From positions 1-57,588 of the forward strand of contig JAJEFE010000114.1 of NCBI GenBank assembly GCA_022820625.1: 57,588 nt of DNA, given 5' to 3'. Numbering within the stretch: the stretch's first letter is position 1; each line of letters starts with the position of its first letter. The stretch comes from Gammaproteobacteria bacterium. GTDB taxonomy: Bacteria > Pseudomonadota > Gammaproteobacteria > Steroidobacterales > Rariloculaceae. Of this stretch, positions 25,735-34,306 are shown one piece after another. The position numbers and the translations under genes were made by a program. A model generated the notes under the pieces. The model worked only from the letters and a program-made list of their open reading frames with translations, ran no database searches and was not told where the DNA came from.

Positions 25735-26984
25735 AAACGATCCTGAGCAACTGCACGATCATTCCCTGCACGGGCGGCCGGTCTTTGACCGACATGACGT
25801 TGACCATCGAAGGCAACCGGATAGCGGACATCTCCAATGGCGGATTCAACCCGCCGGCCGGCATCGCGCCGGGGAACGGCCTGCAACCCCGGCCGCTACC
25901 GGACGGTTCCCGCTGGATCGATCTTGCGGGCGGTTACCTGCTGCCGGGGATGTGGGAGGTGCATGCGCATCTGGGCGACCTCATCCCCGATCCGCACAAC
26001 TTCCTTGAGACGGAAGCCCTCACCGACTACACGATTCGAGCCGGCCGTGTCGCCATGGACGGACTGCGCGCGGGCATCACGGGGATCCGTTGCGTGGGCG
26101 AAGACGGCTTCGTGGATGTCGCCTGGAAACGCGCCTTCGACAAGGGCGTGATGCAGGGCCCGCGGCTATGCGTCTGCACCAAGGGCATATCCATCACGGG
26201 CGGGCACGGCCACGGCACCCTGGGCGCCCTGGAGGTGGATGGCCCGTGGGAAATGCGCAAGGCGGTGCGCGAGAATCTCAAGCACGGCGCCGACCAGATC
26301 AAGCTCATGGTCACCGGCGGAATCATGACCCGGGGCGAGACCATGGAGGAGTCGCAGTTCATGCTCGACGAGATCCAGGCGGCCACGGAAGTCGCGCACA
26401 ACAAGGGCAAGCGGGTGGCCGTGCACGCCTGGGGAGAGGAAGGCGTGAAGACCGCCCTGCGCGGCGGCGTCGACTCGATCGAACACGGGTTCCTGGATGA
26501 CGAAGCCATCGACCTGATACTGGAACGCGACGCCTGGTACATACCGACGATCTGTCAGACCCAGGACGTGGATCACATCAACGAGTTGCCGAAGTTCCAG
26601 ATCAGGAAAGCGATGGCCGCGACGGTCAAGCACCGCGAGAGCGTACAGAAGGCCATGGAGGCCGGTGTGAAGATCGCCTGCGGCAGCGATTCGCCGCCCA
26701 TCTCGGATTTCAACAAGCGGGAATTCGAGTACCTGGTCAAGGTGGGCATGCCGGAGATGGACGCGTTGATTGCCGGGACACGGACATCCGCCGATCTCTG
26801 CGGATATGCCGATGACCTGGGCACTGTGGAAACCGGAAAGCTTGCGGACCTTGTGGTGCTGGGAAGTGACCCGCTGCGCGACATCTCGGCGGTTCGGGAC
26901 GTGCGCCTGGTCATGAAGGACGGGCGTCTGGTCAATACCGATCCGGGCGAAGGCATGGCAGGCTACTCCGATCTCTACTTCTAG
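25731..26984 (+). CDS. Amidohydrolase (imidazolonepropionase-like / Xaa-Pro or Xaa-Arg dipeptidase type), 417 aa
   Basis: This is a binuclear-metal amidohydrolase (COG1228-like). Visible metal ligands are His-x-His in EVHAHLGD, a possible carboxylated Lys in IKLMVTGGIMT, His in AVHAWGEEG, His in IEHGFLDD and Asp in CGSDSPP. Members of this group include prolidases and Xaa-Arg dipeptidases as well as imidazolonepropionases, so a dipeptidase role would suit the proline theme of the region. It is cytoplasmic, with no signal peptide. It overlaps the NicX-like stop by four bases and is followed after 22 bases by an MFS transporter, which suggests a three-gene operon. Confidence 0.85.
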   Translation: MKTILSNCTIIPCTGGRSLTDMTLTIEGNRIADISNGGFNPPAGIAPGNGLQPRPLPDGSRWIDLAGGYLLPGMWEVHAHLGDLIPDPHNFLETEALTDYTIRAGRVAMDGLRAGITGIRCVGEDGFVDVAWKRAFDKGVMQGPRLCVCTKGISITGGHGHGTLGALEVDGPWEMRKAVRENLKHGADQIKLMVTGGIMTRGETMEESQFMLDEIQAATEVAHNKGKRVAVHAWGEEGVKTALRGGVDSIEHGFLDDEAIDLILERDAWYIPTICQTQDVDHINELPKFQIRKAMAATVKHRESVQKAMEAGVKIACGSDSPPISDFNKREFEYLVKVGMPEMDALIAGTRTSADLCGYADDLGTVETGKLADLVVLGSDPLRDISAVRDVRLVMKDGRLVNTDPGEGMAGYSDLYF

Positions 26985-27006
26985 GCGCCACTTGTAGCCA
27001 CGTTCT

Positions 27007-28227
27007 GTGAGCCTGTTCGAATCCTTCAGGGTCCCCGCCTTCCGGTATGCCTGGAGTTCGATCAGTTTCAACAGTCTCGGCAACCAGCTGAACTCCGTCG
27101 CGCTGGCGTGGCTGGCGCTTGAATTCACCGGTTCACCGCTGGGGGTGGGTGTCATACTCGCCACCCGCAACGTACCGCGCCTGTTGCTGGCCATTCCCTT
27201 CGGCATCCTCTCCGATCGGGCCGACCGCAGGATGTTGCTGGCGCTGGCCAATTACGCCGGCGCCGTATCCTCCCTGATCGTGGCGATCGCAAGCGGCCAG
27301 GAGTGGTTCGGCTACGTCGCGCTGATGTTCGCGTCGGCCACGTCAGGGGTCATCGATGTCGCGCAGACCAACTGGTCCAAGGCATATGTCTTCGACGTGG
27401 TCGGGCAAAACAGAGCCGTCAACGGACTGGCGATGGAACAACTCGCCAACAAGCTGTTCGGCATGTTTGGCGGCTTTGCCGGCGGCCTGCTGCTCTTCCA
27501 TACGGGAGCCGGCGGCATCTACCTGGCCATGGCCGTGTCCTACACCCTCGGGGGGTTGCTGCTCAACTGGATCAAGGTCGTGGGTCTCTCTGCTACGGTG
27601 GCTTCGCCGATACCTCAGCAGGATGAAGACATGACGCCGTGGCGGGTGGTGATCCGCCTGTTACGCAATCCCGTGGTGCTGCTGCTGGCCCTGATAGCGC
27701 TGTCCGCCGAGGTCCTGGGCTATTCCAACGAGGTGCTCTGGGGGCCCTTTGCCCAGGAGGTGCTGCTGAGGGACGAAAGGAGTATGGGCAACCTGATCGG
27801 CCTGCTCAATGCGGGCGGCATTGTCGCACTGCTGTTGCTGGGGGCCGCCCATCGTATCAATCCGGCCAAGGCGGTATTCCTGGTTGCCGCGGGCTTCGCC
27901 ATCGGACTGATGGTGTTCTCTACAACCCGCTCGATGCTGGCAGCGGGCACAGTCATCCTGTTCGTCGGCGCGGCCTGGGCGGTTCTCGATTCCCTGCTGC
28001 CGACGGCCCTGCAACTCAATGTGGCCAACGAACACCGGGGCGCGTCGGTGGGGCTCTGGAATCTCAGCCGCGGCTTCGTGCCCCTAGGTCATCTGGAAAT
28101 CGGCGCACTGGCGGCCGCCATCGGCGTGGCGGCAACCCAGGCCATCAATGGCTTTTTGTTACTCGTGGTAGTTGCCGCTGCGGGCTGGACGTACGTGCGA
28201 GTCGACCGGCCAGGAGGCCAACGCTGA
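27007..28227 (+). CDS. MFS transporter (EntS-like, 12 TM), 406 aa
   Basis: This is a major facilitator superfamily permease. About 12 hydrophobic helices are spread over the length, with the loop-2/3 signature GILSDRADRRMLL. The closest general type is the EntS/MFS-3 exporter group. The GTG start is at 27007. It lies 22 bases after the amidohydrolase, so it may import or export the substrate or product of the NicX-like and amidohydrolase enzymes. The transport direction is not known. The downstream gene is convergent. Confidence 0.85.
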   Translation: MSLFESFRVPAFRYAWSSISFNSLGNQLNSVALAWLALEFTGSPLGVGVILATRNVPRLLLAIPFGILSDRADRRMLLALANYAGAVSSLIVAIASGQEWFGYVALMFASATSGVIDVAQTNWSKAYVFDVVGQNRAVNGLAMEQLANKLFGMFGGFAGGLLLFHTGAGGIYLAMAVSYTLGGLLLNWIKVVGLSATVASPIPQQDEDMTPWRVVIRLLRNPVVLLLALIALSAEVLGYSNEVLWGPFAQEVLLRDERSMGNLIGLLNAGGIVALLLLGAAHRINPAKAVFLVAAGFAIGLMVFSTTRSMLAAGTVILFVGAAWAVLDSLLPTALQLNVANEHRGASVGLWNLSRGFVPLGHLEIGALAAAIGVAATQAINGFLLLVVVAAAGWTYVRVDRPGGQR

Positions 28228-28301
28228 CCAATCAGGGGACGTGGATCCTACCGCGCAGGCGTTCGAAATAGTGCGCGCAACACGCCCGACGTGGTGCAAG
28301 G

Positions 28302-29744
28302 CTACGGACTGACGTAGGCCGTCTTTACGGTCGTATAGAACTCCGCAGCGTAGCTGCCCTGCTCGCGGGCCCCGTAGCTGGACGCCTTGATCCCGCCAAA
28401 CGGTACATGGTAGTCGACGCCTGCGGTTGGCAGGTTGACCATGACCATGCCGGCCCGGCTGGCTTGCTTGAAGCGCTCGGCTGCGGCCATGGAACGAGTG
28501 CAAATGCCCGTGGAAAGCCCAAAGTCCGTATCGTTTGCAATAGCGATGGCTTCCTCCTCGTCGGCCACCTTGATGACCGTCGCAACCGGGCCGAAGATCT
28601 CCTCTCGATTGATGCGCATGTCGTTGTGCGTGTCGACAAACAAGGCGGGCGACAGGTAATAGCCGGGTGTCTGCCTTTCAACCTGCTCGCCACCGATCGC
28701 CAACGTGGCGCCTTCGGTCTTGCCGATACCGATGTAATCGACGTCCTGATCGTATTGGGCCTGATCCACGACGGGGCCGATCTGCGTCGTTTCCTCGATG
28801 GCATTGCCGACCCTGAGCGACCGCGTGGCGTTGATCATCGCGTCCACGAACTGCTCGTGGATGCCGTCCTCCACAATGAGCCTCGAAGACGCCGTGCAGC
28901 GCTGGCCAGTGGAAAAAAACGCCCCCTGGACGGCGCAGTCCACGGCAATGTCGATGTCGGCGTCGTTCAAGACCACCAATGGGTTCTTCCCGCCCATCTC
29001 CAGCTGAAACTTTGCGCCCCTTGCGGCGCAGGCGGTGGCGACGCGTCTGCCGGTCTCCACCGATCCGGTAAAGCTGACGGCACCGATCCGCGAATCCTCA
29101 AGAATGGCGTTTCCCACGATAGAACCCGGTCCCATGGCCAGGTTGAATACGCCCTTCGGCAGGCCGGAGCGGCTGATGATGTCGGCCAGCGCCCAGGCGC
29201 TCCCCGGCACCAGGCTCGCGGGCTTGAACACCACGCAGTTGCCGAACGCCAGTGCCGGCGCGATCTTCCAGGCCGGAATTGCGATCGGGAAGTTCCAGGG
29301 TGTGACGATGCCAACCACGCCGACCGGCTCCCGTGTGATTTCAACATTGATGCCGGGCCGAACCGACGGCACCAATTCGCCTTTCAGGCGCAGGGCTTCG
29401 CCGGCGAAGAACTTGAAGATCTGCCCGGCGCGAGCGGATTCGCCGATCGCTTCGGGCAGGGTCTTGCCTTCTTCCCGAGCCAACAGGCGGCCGAGCTCGA
29501 CCTTGCGGGCCAGAATCTCGGTGCCGATGGCGTCGAGAATATCGAATCGTTGCTGGATACCACTGTTGTACCAACCGGGGAATGCCTCGGCGGCAGCGCC
29601 GATCGCGCGCTCGGTATCCGAAGTATCCGCCAGGGCATACTCACCGACCACTTCGTCCGTATCCGAGGGATTGATGTTCCGACTGGTCTCGGAGGACGCA
29701 CGCCATTCCCCCGCAATAAAGTTCTGATGTACCGACATGTCCAC
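28302..29744 (-). CDS. Aldehyde dehydrogenase, likely 2-oxoglutarate-semialdehyde dehydrogenase, 480 aa
   Basis: This is an NAD(P)-dependent aldehyde dehydrogenase. The catalytic Cys is in FFSTGQRCTASSRLIV, the general base Glu in QLEMGGKNP and the cofactor region is TPWNFPIAIP. The FFSTGQRCTASSR signature is typical of ketoglutarate-semialdehyde dehydrogenases, which oxidise the product of the HypD step to 2-oxoglutarate. This fits the DapA/HypD-like gene at 21555. It is divergent from the proline-racemase-family gene at 29896, with a shared promoter region carrying ATACTGTATACG. The length is normal for the family. Confidence 0.92.
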   Translation of the reverse strand: MDMSVHQNFIAGEWRASSETSRNINPSDTDEVVGEYALADTSDTERAIGAAAEAFPGWYNSGIQQRFDILDAIGTEILARKVELGRLLAREEGKTLPEAIGESARAGQIFKFFAGEALRLKGELVPSVRPGINVEITREPVGVVGIVTPWNFPIAIPAWKIAPALAFGNCVVFKPASLVPGSAWALADIISRSGLPKGVFNLAMGPGSIVGNAILEDSRIGAVSFTGSVETGRRVATACAARGAKFQLEMGGKNPLVVLNDADIDIAVDCAVQGAFFSTGQRCTASSRLIVEDGIHEQFVDAMINATRSLRVGNAIEETTQIGPVVDQAQYDQDVDYIGIGKTEGATLAIGGEQVERQTPGYYLSPALFVDTHNDMRINREEIFGPVATVIKVADEEEAIAIANDTDFGLSTGICTRSMAAAERFKQASRAGMVMVNLPTAGVDYHVPFGGIKASSYGAREQGSYAAEFYTTVKTAYVSP

Positions 29745-29839
29745 TCCGGTTTCTTGTCAATGAATGCAGGGCCGGCCTTCCCGGTCGAGGCCCTTGATCG
29801 TTGGAGCCTGAACCAGGGCGGGCAAGCTCCCTTGGTGGA

Positions 29840-29851
29840 ATACTGTATACG
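29840..29851 (+). promoter_or_regulatory. Candidate operator ATACTGTATACG between divergent genes
   Basis: The 12 bases are identical to the minus strand of 22569-22580. They lie 96 bases upstream of the ALDH start and 45 bases upstream of the racemase start. A further TAGTATATTC follows within 8 bases, giving a possible second half-site. A GntR/FCD regulator encoded 1.6 kb downstream (31482) is the natural candidate binder; this is inferred. Confidence 0.5.
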
Positions 29852-29895
29852 ATTTTAGTATATTCGAGTCAACGATCCGCCACCGATCAGGTGCC

Positions 29896-30930
29896 ATGTC
29901 CAACCGTTCCCTGCGTCGTATCCGAACGGTTGATTCCCATACCGAGGGCAATCCTACACGGGTTATCGTGGAGGGTGTTCCCGTGCCTCCCGGGGACAGC
30001 CTGCTAGAGAGGCGGGACTGGCTCAAGGCCAACGATGACGGCATGCGGCGCATGGTCAATTTCGAGCCGCGCGGCTCTGGACTGATGTGTTCCGTACTGC
30101 TGCTTCCGCCGGACTCCCCGGAGGCGGATTTCGCTGCCATCATCATGGAACAGGACGAATACGTCCCCATGTGCGGGCATTGCATCATCGGTGCGGCGAC
30201 CACCGTCGTTGCCGAAGGGATGGTTTCCGTCACCGAACCGGTAACCACCGTCCGCTTCGATACACCTGCTGGTCTGGTAGCCTGTGAGGTGCGCGTTGAA
30301 TCCGGCACCATCGGGGCGGTCAGCTTCGAGAATGTCGAAAGCTTTCTGTTGGTGGAACGGGCCCCGATCGACGTGGAGGGATTCGGCCGAATCGAGATCG
30401 ACGTGGCCTACGGAGGCGACCTGTACGCCCTTGTCGACGGCGATGCGCTGGGGCTGGACCTGGGCATCCACAACGACGGCGCCCTGATCGACGCATGGCT
30501 CAAGATTCGGGCTGCCGTGGGAGAACAGGTGGAAACCATCCACCCCAACGACCCAACCATCAATCGCTGCTACCAGGTGCTGTTCACATCCAGCCGCAAG
30601 ACGGTCGGCGACTATCGGCATACCGTGCTGGTACCCCCGGGCACCCTCGACCGTTCGCCCTGCGGTACGGGCACCAGTGCCAGGGTAGCGATGCTGTACC
30701 AGCGCGGCGAGGTCGGCCTGAACGAGCCGAAGCGGTTCGAGGGGCCGCTGGGAACCTGTTTCGCGGGCGAGGCGGTAAACAGCGAGGTGCGGGACGGCAT
30801 CCGTTTTACCCGGCCGCGCATCACGGGACGTGCCTACATCACGGGCTACCATCAGTTTGTGCTGGATCCGGCTGATCCGTTGCCGGAGGGGTACCGCGTC
30901 GGCCCCGCACCCCGCGATATTTCCGCATAA
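29896..30930 (+). CDS. Proline racemase family enzyme, Cys/Cys type (probable 4-hydroxyproline 2-epimerase), 344 aa
   Basis: This is a PLP-independent epimerase using two opposed residues. The first catalytic Cys is Cys93 in PMCGHCIIG and the second Cys256 in RSPCGTGTSA. A Cys/Cys pair is characteristic of proline racemases and 4-hydroxyproline 2-epimerases, whereas trans-3-hydroxyproline dehydratases have Thr at the first position. The aldehyde dehydrogenase and HypD-like genes favour hydroxyproline epimerisation (trans-4-L to cis-4-D). It is the first gene of a plus-strand series that includes an unknown protein, the GntR regulator, a propeller protein, a Ser/Cys paralogue and an S15 hydrolase. 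Confidence 0.9.
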   Translation: MSNRSLRRIRTVDSHTEGNPTRVIVEGVPVPPGDSLLERRDWLKANDDGMRRMVNFEPRGSGLMCSVLLLPPDSPEADFAAIIMEQDEYVPMCGHCIIGAATTVVAEGMVSVTEPVTTVRFDTPAGLVACEVRVESGTIGAVSFENVESFLLVERAPIDVEGFGRIEIDVAYGGDLYALVDGDALGLDLGIHNDGALIDAWLKIRAAVGEQVETIHPNDPTINRCYQVLFTSSRKTVGDYRHTVLVPPGTLDRSPCGTGTSARVAMLYQRGEVGLNEPKRFEGPLGTCFAGEAVNSEVRDGIRFTRPRITGRAYITGYHQFVLDPADPLPEGYRVGPAPRDISA

Positions 30931-30954
30931 CGCCCACGAGGATCAGATCCGGAG

Positions 30955-31449
30955 ATGAGCCCGGTTCCCAACGTCCGGATTGTCGCCTCGCCCGGGCACG
31001 GGACAGAAAATGTGGATCATGCTGCCATCGACAGACTGAAACAGACGAGCCGGGGGACGTCCCATGACGTCTCGGATATCGGGCTGCACTATGCGTATCC
31101 GGACGAATGGGGGTTCAGTCCGGATTCCACGATAGTTCAGGGCATGCGGGATGCAGTGGATAACGGCTATTATGTGATCTCTCAATATTCGGATATCGAC
31201 GATTTGCAAACAAGAGAGCGCGTCCTGGTACAGGAGTTCGCCTATTGGGTGATAACGACCGCCTGGGACCTCCAGGAGGACTACGGTCCCAGGGAGGTCG
31301 AATGGCAGGTCACCGACAGGGACGATCTCAGGGCCAAACTGCCGGAGATGGACGCGTTGATGGTACGAACAGTCGACCGGATCATGGTTGCGCCCAGCCG
31401 CGCGACCCTGGAGGAAATCGGGCCAACCAGGGCCGAGGAATCCGATTGA
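30955..31449 (+). CDS. Hypothetical protein, 164 aa, between racemase and regulator
   Basis: The family is not recognised. The protein is soluble and acidic, with no signal peptide or membrane segment. It contains SPGHGTEN near the start, an aromatic stretch (LHYAYPDEWGF) and a charged C-terminus. The start lies 24 bases after the racemase stop with AGGATCAG upstream, and the regulator starts 32 bases after its stop, so it is very likely part of the operon. The position suggests a role in hydroxyproline use or its control, without direct evidence. Confidence 0.65.
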   Translation: MSPVPNVRIVASPGHGTENVDHAAIDRLKQTSRGTSHDVSDIGLHYAYPDEWGFSPDSTIVQGMRDAVDNGYYVISQYSDIDDLQTRERVLVQEFAYWVITTAWDLQEDYGPREVEWQVTDRDDLRAKLPEMDALMVRTVDRIMVAPSRATLEEIGPTRAEESD

Positions 31450-31481
31450 GCAGCCGACTCCCCCCAAACCTCTGAGTACGT

Positions 31482-32147
31482 GTGAAACCAACCATGATTA
31501 CCCGGAAAACCGTCACTTCCTCCGTAGTTGAGATACTGCGAGAGAAGATCATCTCCCACGAAATCGAAGCGGGCACGCCGTTGCGGCAGAACGCACTGGC
31601 GGACGAACTAAACGTCAGCCGGATACCGGTGCGCGAGGCCCTGCTGCAACTGGAGGCCGAAGGCCTGGTGGAGTTCGCTCCCCACCGGGGCGCGGTGGCA
31701 ACCAAGATATCCGTCGATGAAGTCAGCGAGTTGTTCGGCCTGCGGGCAATTCTCGAGTGCGATGTACTGGGATACGCGCTGGACAGGATCACCGAAGAGG
31801 ACCTCGAAATTGCGCAGTTGATCCTCGAGGAATTCGATGAGTTGCTGAAGCCCGGCGCGGACAGGTACGCCTGGGGTTCGCTGAACTGGAAGTTTCACAG
31901 AAGCCTCTATCTGCCGTCGGGCAGGAAGCGAACCCTGGGCCTGATCCGCCAGTTGCATACCAACTGCGACCGATATCTTCGTATACAAATCCAGTTGGTC
32001 GCCGATTTTTCCCGGGCGGAAGAAGAGCATCACGAACTGTTGCGGTTGTGTTGGGCGCGGGACAAGCGCGGTGCCAAGAAGCTTCTGAAGACGCATATCC
32101 TGACTACGGGCAGGGGACTGATTCGCGCATTCAAACCGGTCGCATGA
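31482..32147 (+). CDS. GntR family (FCD) transcriptional regulator, 221 aa
   Basis: An N-terminal winged helix (about residues 10-75: VVEILREKIISHEI, ALADELNVSRIPVREALLQL, the classic GntR recognition region) is joined to a C-terminal all-helical FCD ligand domain with a likely metal-binding set (LRAILECD..., WKFHRSLY, EEEHHELL). FCD regulators sense small organic acids or amino-acid-derived ligands. It probably controls the hydroxyproline genes around it, and candidate operator motifs occur at 22569, 29840 and possibly 24630 and 45305. The start is GTG at 31482 or an ATG four codons later. Its stop overlaps the next start (ATGA). Confidence 0.92.
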   Translation: MKPTMITRKTVTSSVVEILREKIISHEIEAGTPLRQNALADELNVSRIPVREALLQLEAEGLVEFAPHRGAVATKISVDEVSELFGLRAILECDVLGYALDRITEEDLEIAQLILEEFDELLKPGADRYAWGSLNWKFHRSLYLPSGRKRTLGLIRQLHTNCDRYLRIQIQLVADFSRAEEEHHELLRLCWARDKRGAKKLLKTHILTTGRGLIRAFKPVA

Positions 32148-33136
32148 GCATGGACCTCGACGGCTCTCGACAGGAATTCGGCTGCATCGGACCGCCGCCG
32201 TATCGCGTTCGACGGAGTTTCCCGGGATCGACGGCGCTACTGCCTTGCACCTCAACGGTCCTTGCAGCGATGTCGCTGTCGCTGAGCAATCCCGCCGCCG
32301 GCCAGGAACAGGCGTTCAAGCTCGCATACACCGTGTTTTCGGACGCCGGGCCGGAGATCTGGTCGGTGTACGACGACGGCTCCGAAAACAGGAGGCTCGG
32401 CCCGGGCAGCGAAGCGACCTGGTCACCCGATGGCGAGCGCCTCGCGATCACGCTCGAGGTCGACGGCAACCTCGACATCTACATCATGAGCGCGACGGAC
32501 GGAAGCGGCCTGGCAAGGCTTACAACCCATCCGGCCGAAGATCATGGCGCCTCCTGGTCGCCGGACGGTTCCATGATCGCGTTCAACTCCGAACGCAGCG
32601 GCAGCGACCAGATCTGGCGCCGGAATGTGGAAGAGGGTGACTGGGGCGCCTACCTGGTCCAGTTGACCCAGGACACCTATCACGGACGCGTGAACAATTT
32701 TCTCTCCTGGTCCCCGGATGGACGCTGGATCGCGTTCGAGGCCGACCGCGACCGGGACGATCCGGAGATCTACCTGGCCAACGCCGTCGACGGCACCAAC
32801 CAGCAACGACTGACATTCACACGCGCGCTGGATGAAGTCCCCACCTGGTCTCCCGACGGAACACGGATACTTTTCTCATCGGACATGCACGGCGAACCGC
32901 TGAGCAGAAACTATGACATCTACATCATGAACGTGGACGGATCGGAGCAGGTGCGCCTGACCAACACGCCCGGCGCTGCTTCCTGGCCCACGATGTCGCC
33001 TGACGGGCAAAGAATTGCCTATTCCTACAGCGACGAGGACGGGGAATCATCCCGGATCATGATCATGAATGCGGACGGCAGCGGTCAGGAAATGCTGGTC
33101 GGAAATGGCAGCATTCCCAGGTTTGCGCCTGAATAG
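32144..33136 (+). CDS. TolB-like WD40/PD40 beta-propeller protein, 330 aa
   Basis: After an N-terminal region with a hydrophobic stretch (STVLAAMSLSLSNPAAG) come repeated blade motifs: ATWSPDGERLA, ASWSPDGSMIAF, LSWSPDGRWIAF, PTWSPDGTRILF and PTMSPDGQRIAY. Each is the WSPDG...IAF signature of PD40/TolB-C propellers. The signal-like region lies unusually far from the start (about residue 40), so the true start may be further downstream. The protein probably binds a partner or ligand in the periplasm. It overlaps the regulator stop by four bases and is followed by the second racemase-family gene, so it belongs to the same operon. Confidence 0.82.
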   Translation: MSMDLDGSRQEFGCIGPPPYRVRRSFPGSTALLPCTSTVLAAMSLSLSNPAAGQEQAFKLAYTVFSDAGPEIWSVYDDGSENRRLGPGSEATWSPDGERLAITLEVDGNLDIYIMSATDGSGLARLTTHPAEDHGASWSPDGSMIAFNSERSGSDQIWRRNVEEGDWGAYLVQLTQDTYHGRVNNFLSWSPDGRWIAFEADRDRDDPEIYLANAVDGTNQQRLTFTRALDEVPTWSPDGTRILFSSDMHGEPLSRNYDIYIMNVDGSEQVRLTNTPGAASWPTMSPDGQRIAYSYSDEDGESSRIMIMNADGSGQEMLVGNGSIPRFAPE

Positions 33137-33203
33137 TCGGAGAACCTGCAAGCGCCACCAACTGCCTGACTGAATCCATGCAGGCCCGAACGCGGACGGA
33201 ACC

Positions 33204-34262
33204 TTGAACATCGAACAATACAGACGCAAGCGTTCCGGCCTCCGCCGAACGGTTCGAACGGTGGACTCCCACACGGAGGGCAACCCCACCCGTGTGATCA
33301 TGGAAGGCGTTCCCGTGCCTCCCGGCGACACCCTGTTCGAAAAGCAGCAGTGGCTGGCGGAGCACGATGATGCGCTACGAAGGATCCTGTGTTTCGAGCC
33401 GCGCGGCGGCGGGCTGATGTGCGCGGTGCTGTTGATGCCGCCCCTCGATGCGGATTCAGACTTTTCCGTCATCATCATGGAGCAGGACGGCTACGTGCCC
33501 ATGAGCGGACATTGCATCATCGGTGCGGCTACAACCGTCGTCGAAACCGGCCTGGTGGCCGCGCAGTCACCGGAAACCGTTGTCAGGTTCGACACGCTGG
33601 CCGGGCAGGTGACCTGCCGCGTGGAATGGGAGGGCAGCAGAGCGTTGGCCGTGACCTTCGACAATGTGGACTGCTTCCTGCATCGGAGTGCGGCGTCCAT
33701 CGAAGTTGAAGGGTTCGGCCGCCTGGAAGCCGACATAGCCTTTGGTGGTGACTATTACGCAATCGTCGATGCCGACATGCTCAATCTCGAGCTTCGCCCG
33801 GACAGGGATGCGGAACTGATTGCAGCGTATCTGGTGATTCGCGAGGCAGTTGCCGAGCAGATCGACGTCGTGCATCCGGAAGATCCATACATCGACCAGT
33901 GCTACCAGGTTCAGTTCACGTCCAGGGAGACCCGCACCGGCGACTACAAGCAGACTATTCTGTCGCCACCCGGCGCCATCGACCGGTCCCCCTGCGGAAC
34001 GGGAACCAGCGCACGCCTCGCCTGCCTCTACAGCAGGGGAGAGATCGGGCTCAACGAGTCGAAGCGGTTCGAGGGTGTGCTGGGCACTTGCTTCACCGGT
34101 CGGGTGACGCGGGCGCAGACCAGGAACGGCATCACCTACGTGACGCCCAGAGTAACCGGGAGTGCCTTCATTACCGGTTACCATCGGTATGTGCTGTATG
34201 AAGGCGATCCTTTTCCAACGGGTTTCCGGCTGGGTCCCGCGCCGGGCGAAAAGCCCTTGTAG
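33204..34262 (+). CDS. Proline racemase family enzyme, Ser/Cys type, 352 aa
   Basis: It is homologous throughout to the 29896 gene (TVDSHTEGNPTRVI near the N-terminus; FGRLEADIAFGGDYYAIVDA in the middle), but the first catalytic residue is Ser101 (PMSGHCIIG) while the second, Cys264, is kept (RSPCGTGTSA). This separates it from Cys/Cys racemases and from Thr/Cys dehydratases. It may be an epimerase with altered specificity or a dehydratase of a different hydroxyproline isomer; both are possible. The TTG start at 33204 has a weak ribosome site. It is directly followed by the S15/CocE hydrolase gene. Confidence 0.88.
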   Translation: MNIEQYRRKRSGLRRTVRTVDSHTEGNPTRVIMEGVPVPPGDTLFEKQQWLAEHDDALRRILCFEPRGGGLMCAVLLMPPLDADSDFSVIIMEQDGYVPMSGHCIIGAATTVVETGLVAAQSPETVVRFDTLAGQVTCRVEWEGSRALAVTFDNVDCFLHRSAASIEVEGFGRLEADIAFGGDYYAIVDADMLNLELRPDRDAELIAAYLVIREAVAEQIDVVHPEDPYIDQCYQVQFTSRETRTGDYKQTILSPPGAIDRSPCGTGTSARLACLYSRGEIGLNESKRFEGVLGTCFTGRVTRAQTRNGITYVTPRVTGSAFITGYHRYVLYEGDPFPTGFRLGPAPGEKPL

Positions 34263-34306
34263 CGCTGGTCCGGTTTGGCGCCCGTGGCAAGAGCCAGGAG
34301 GTGATC

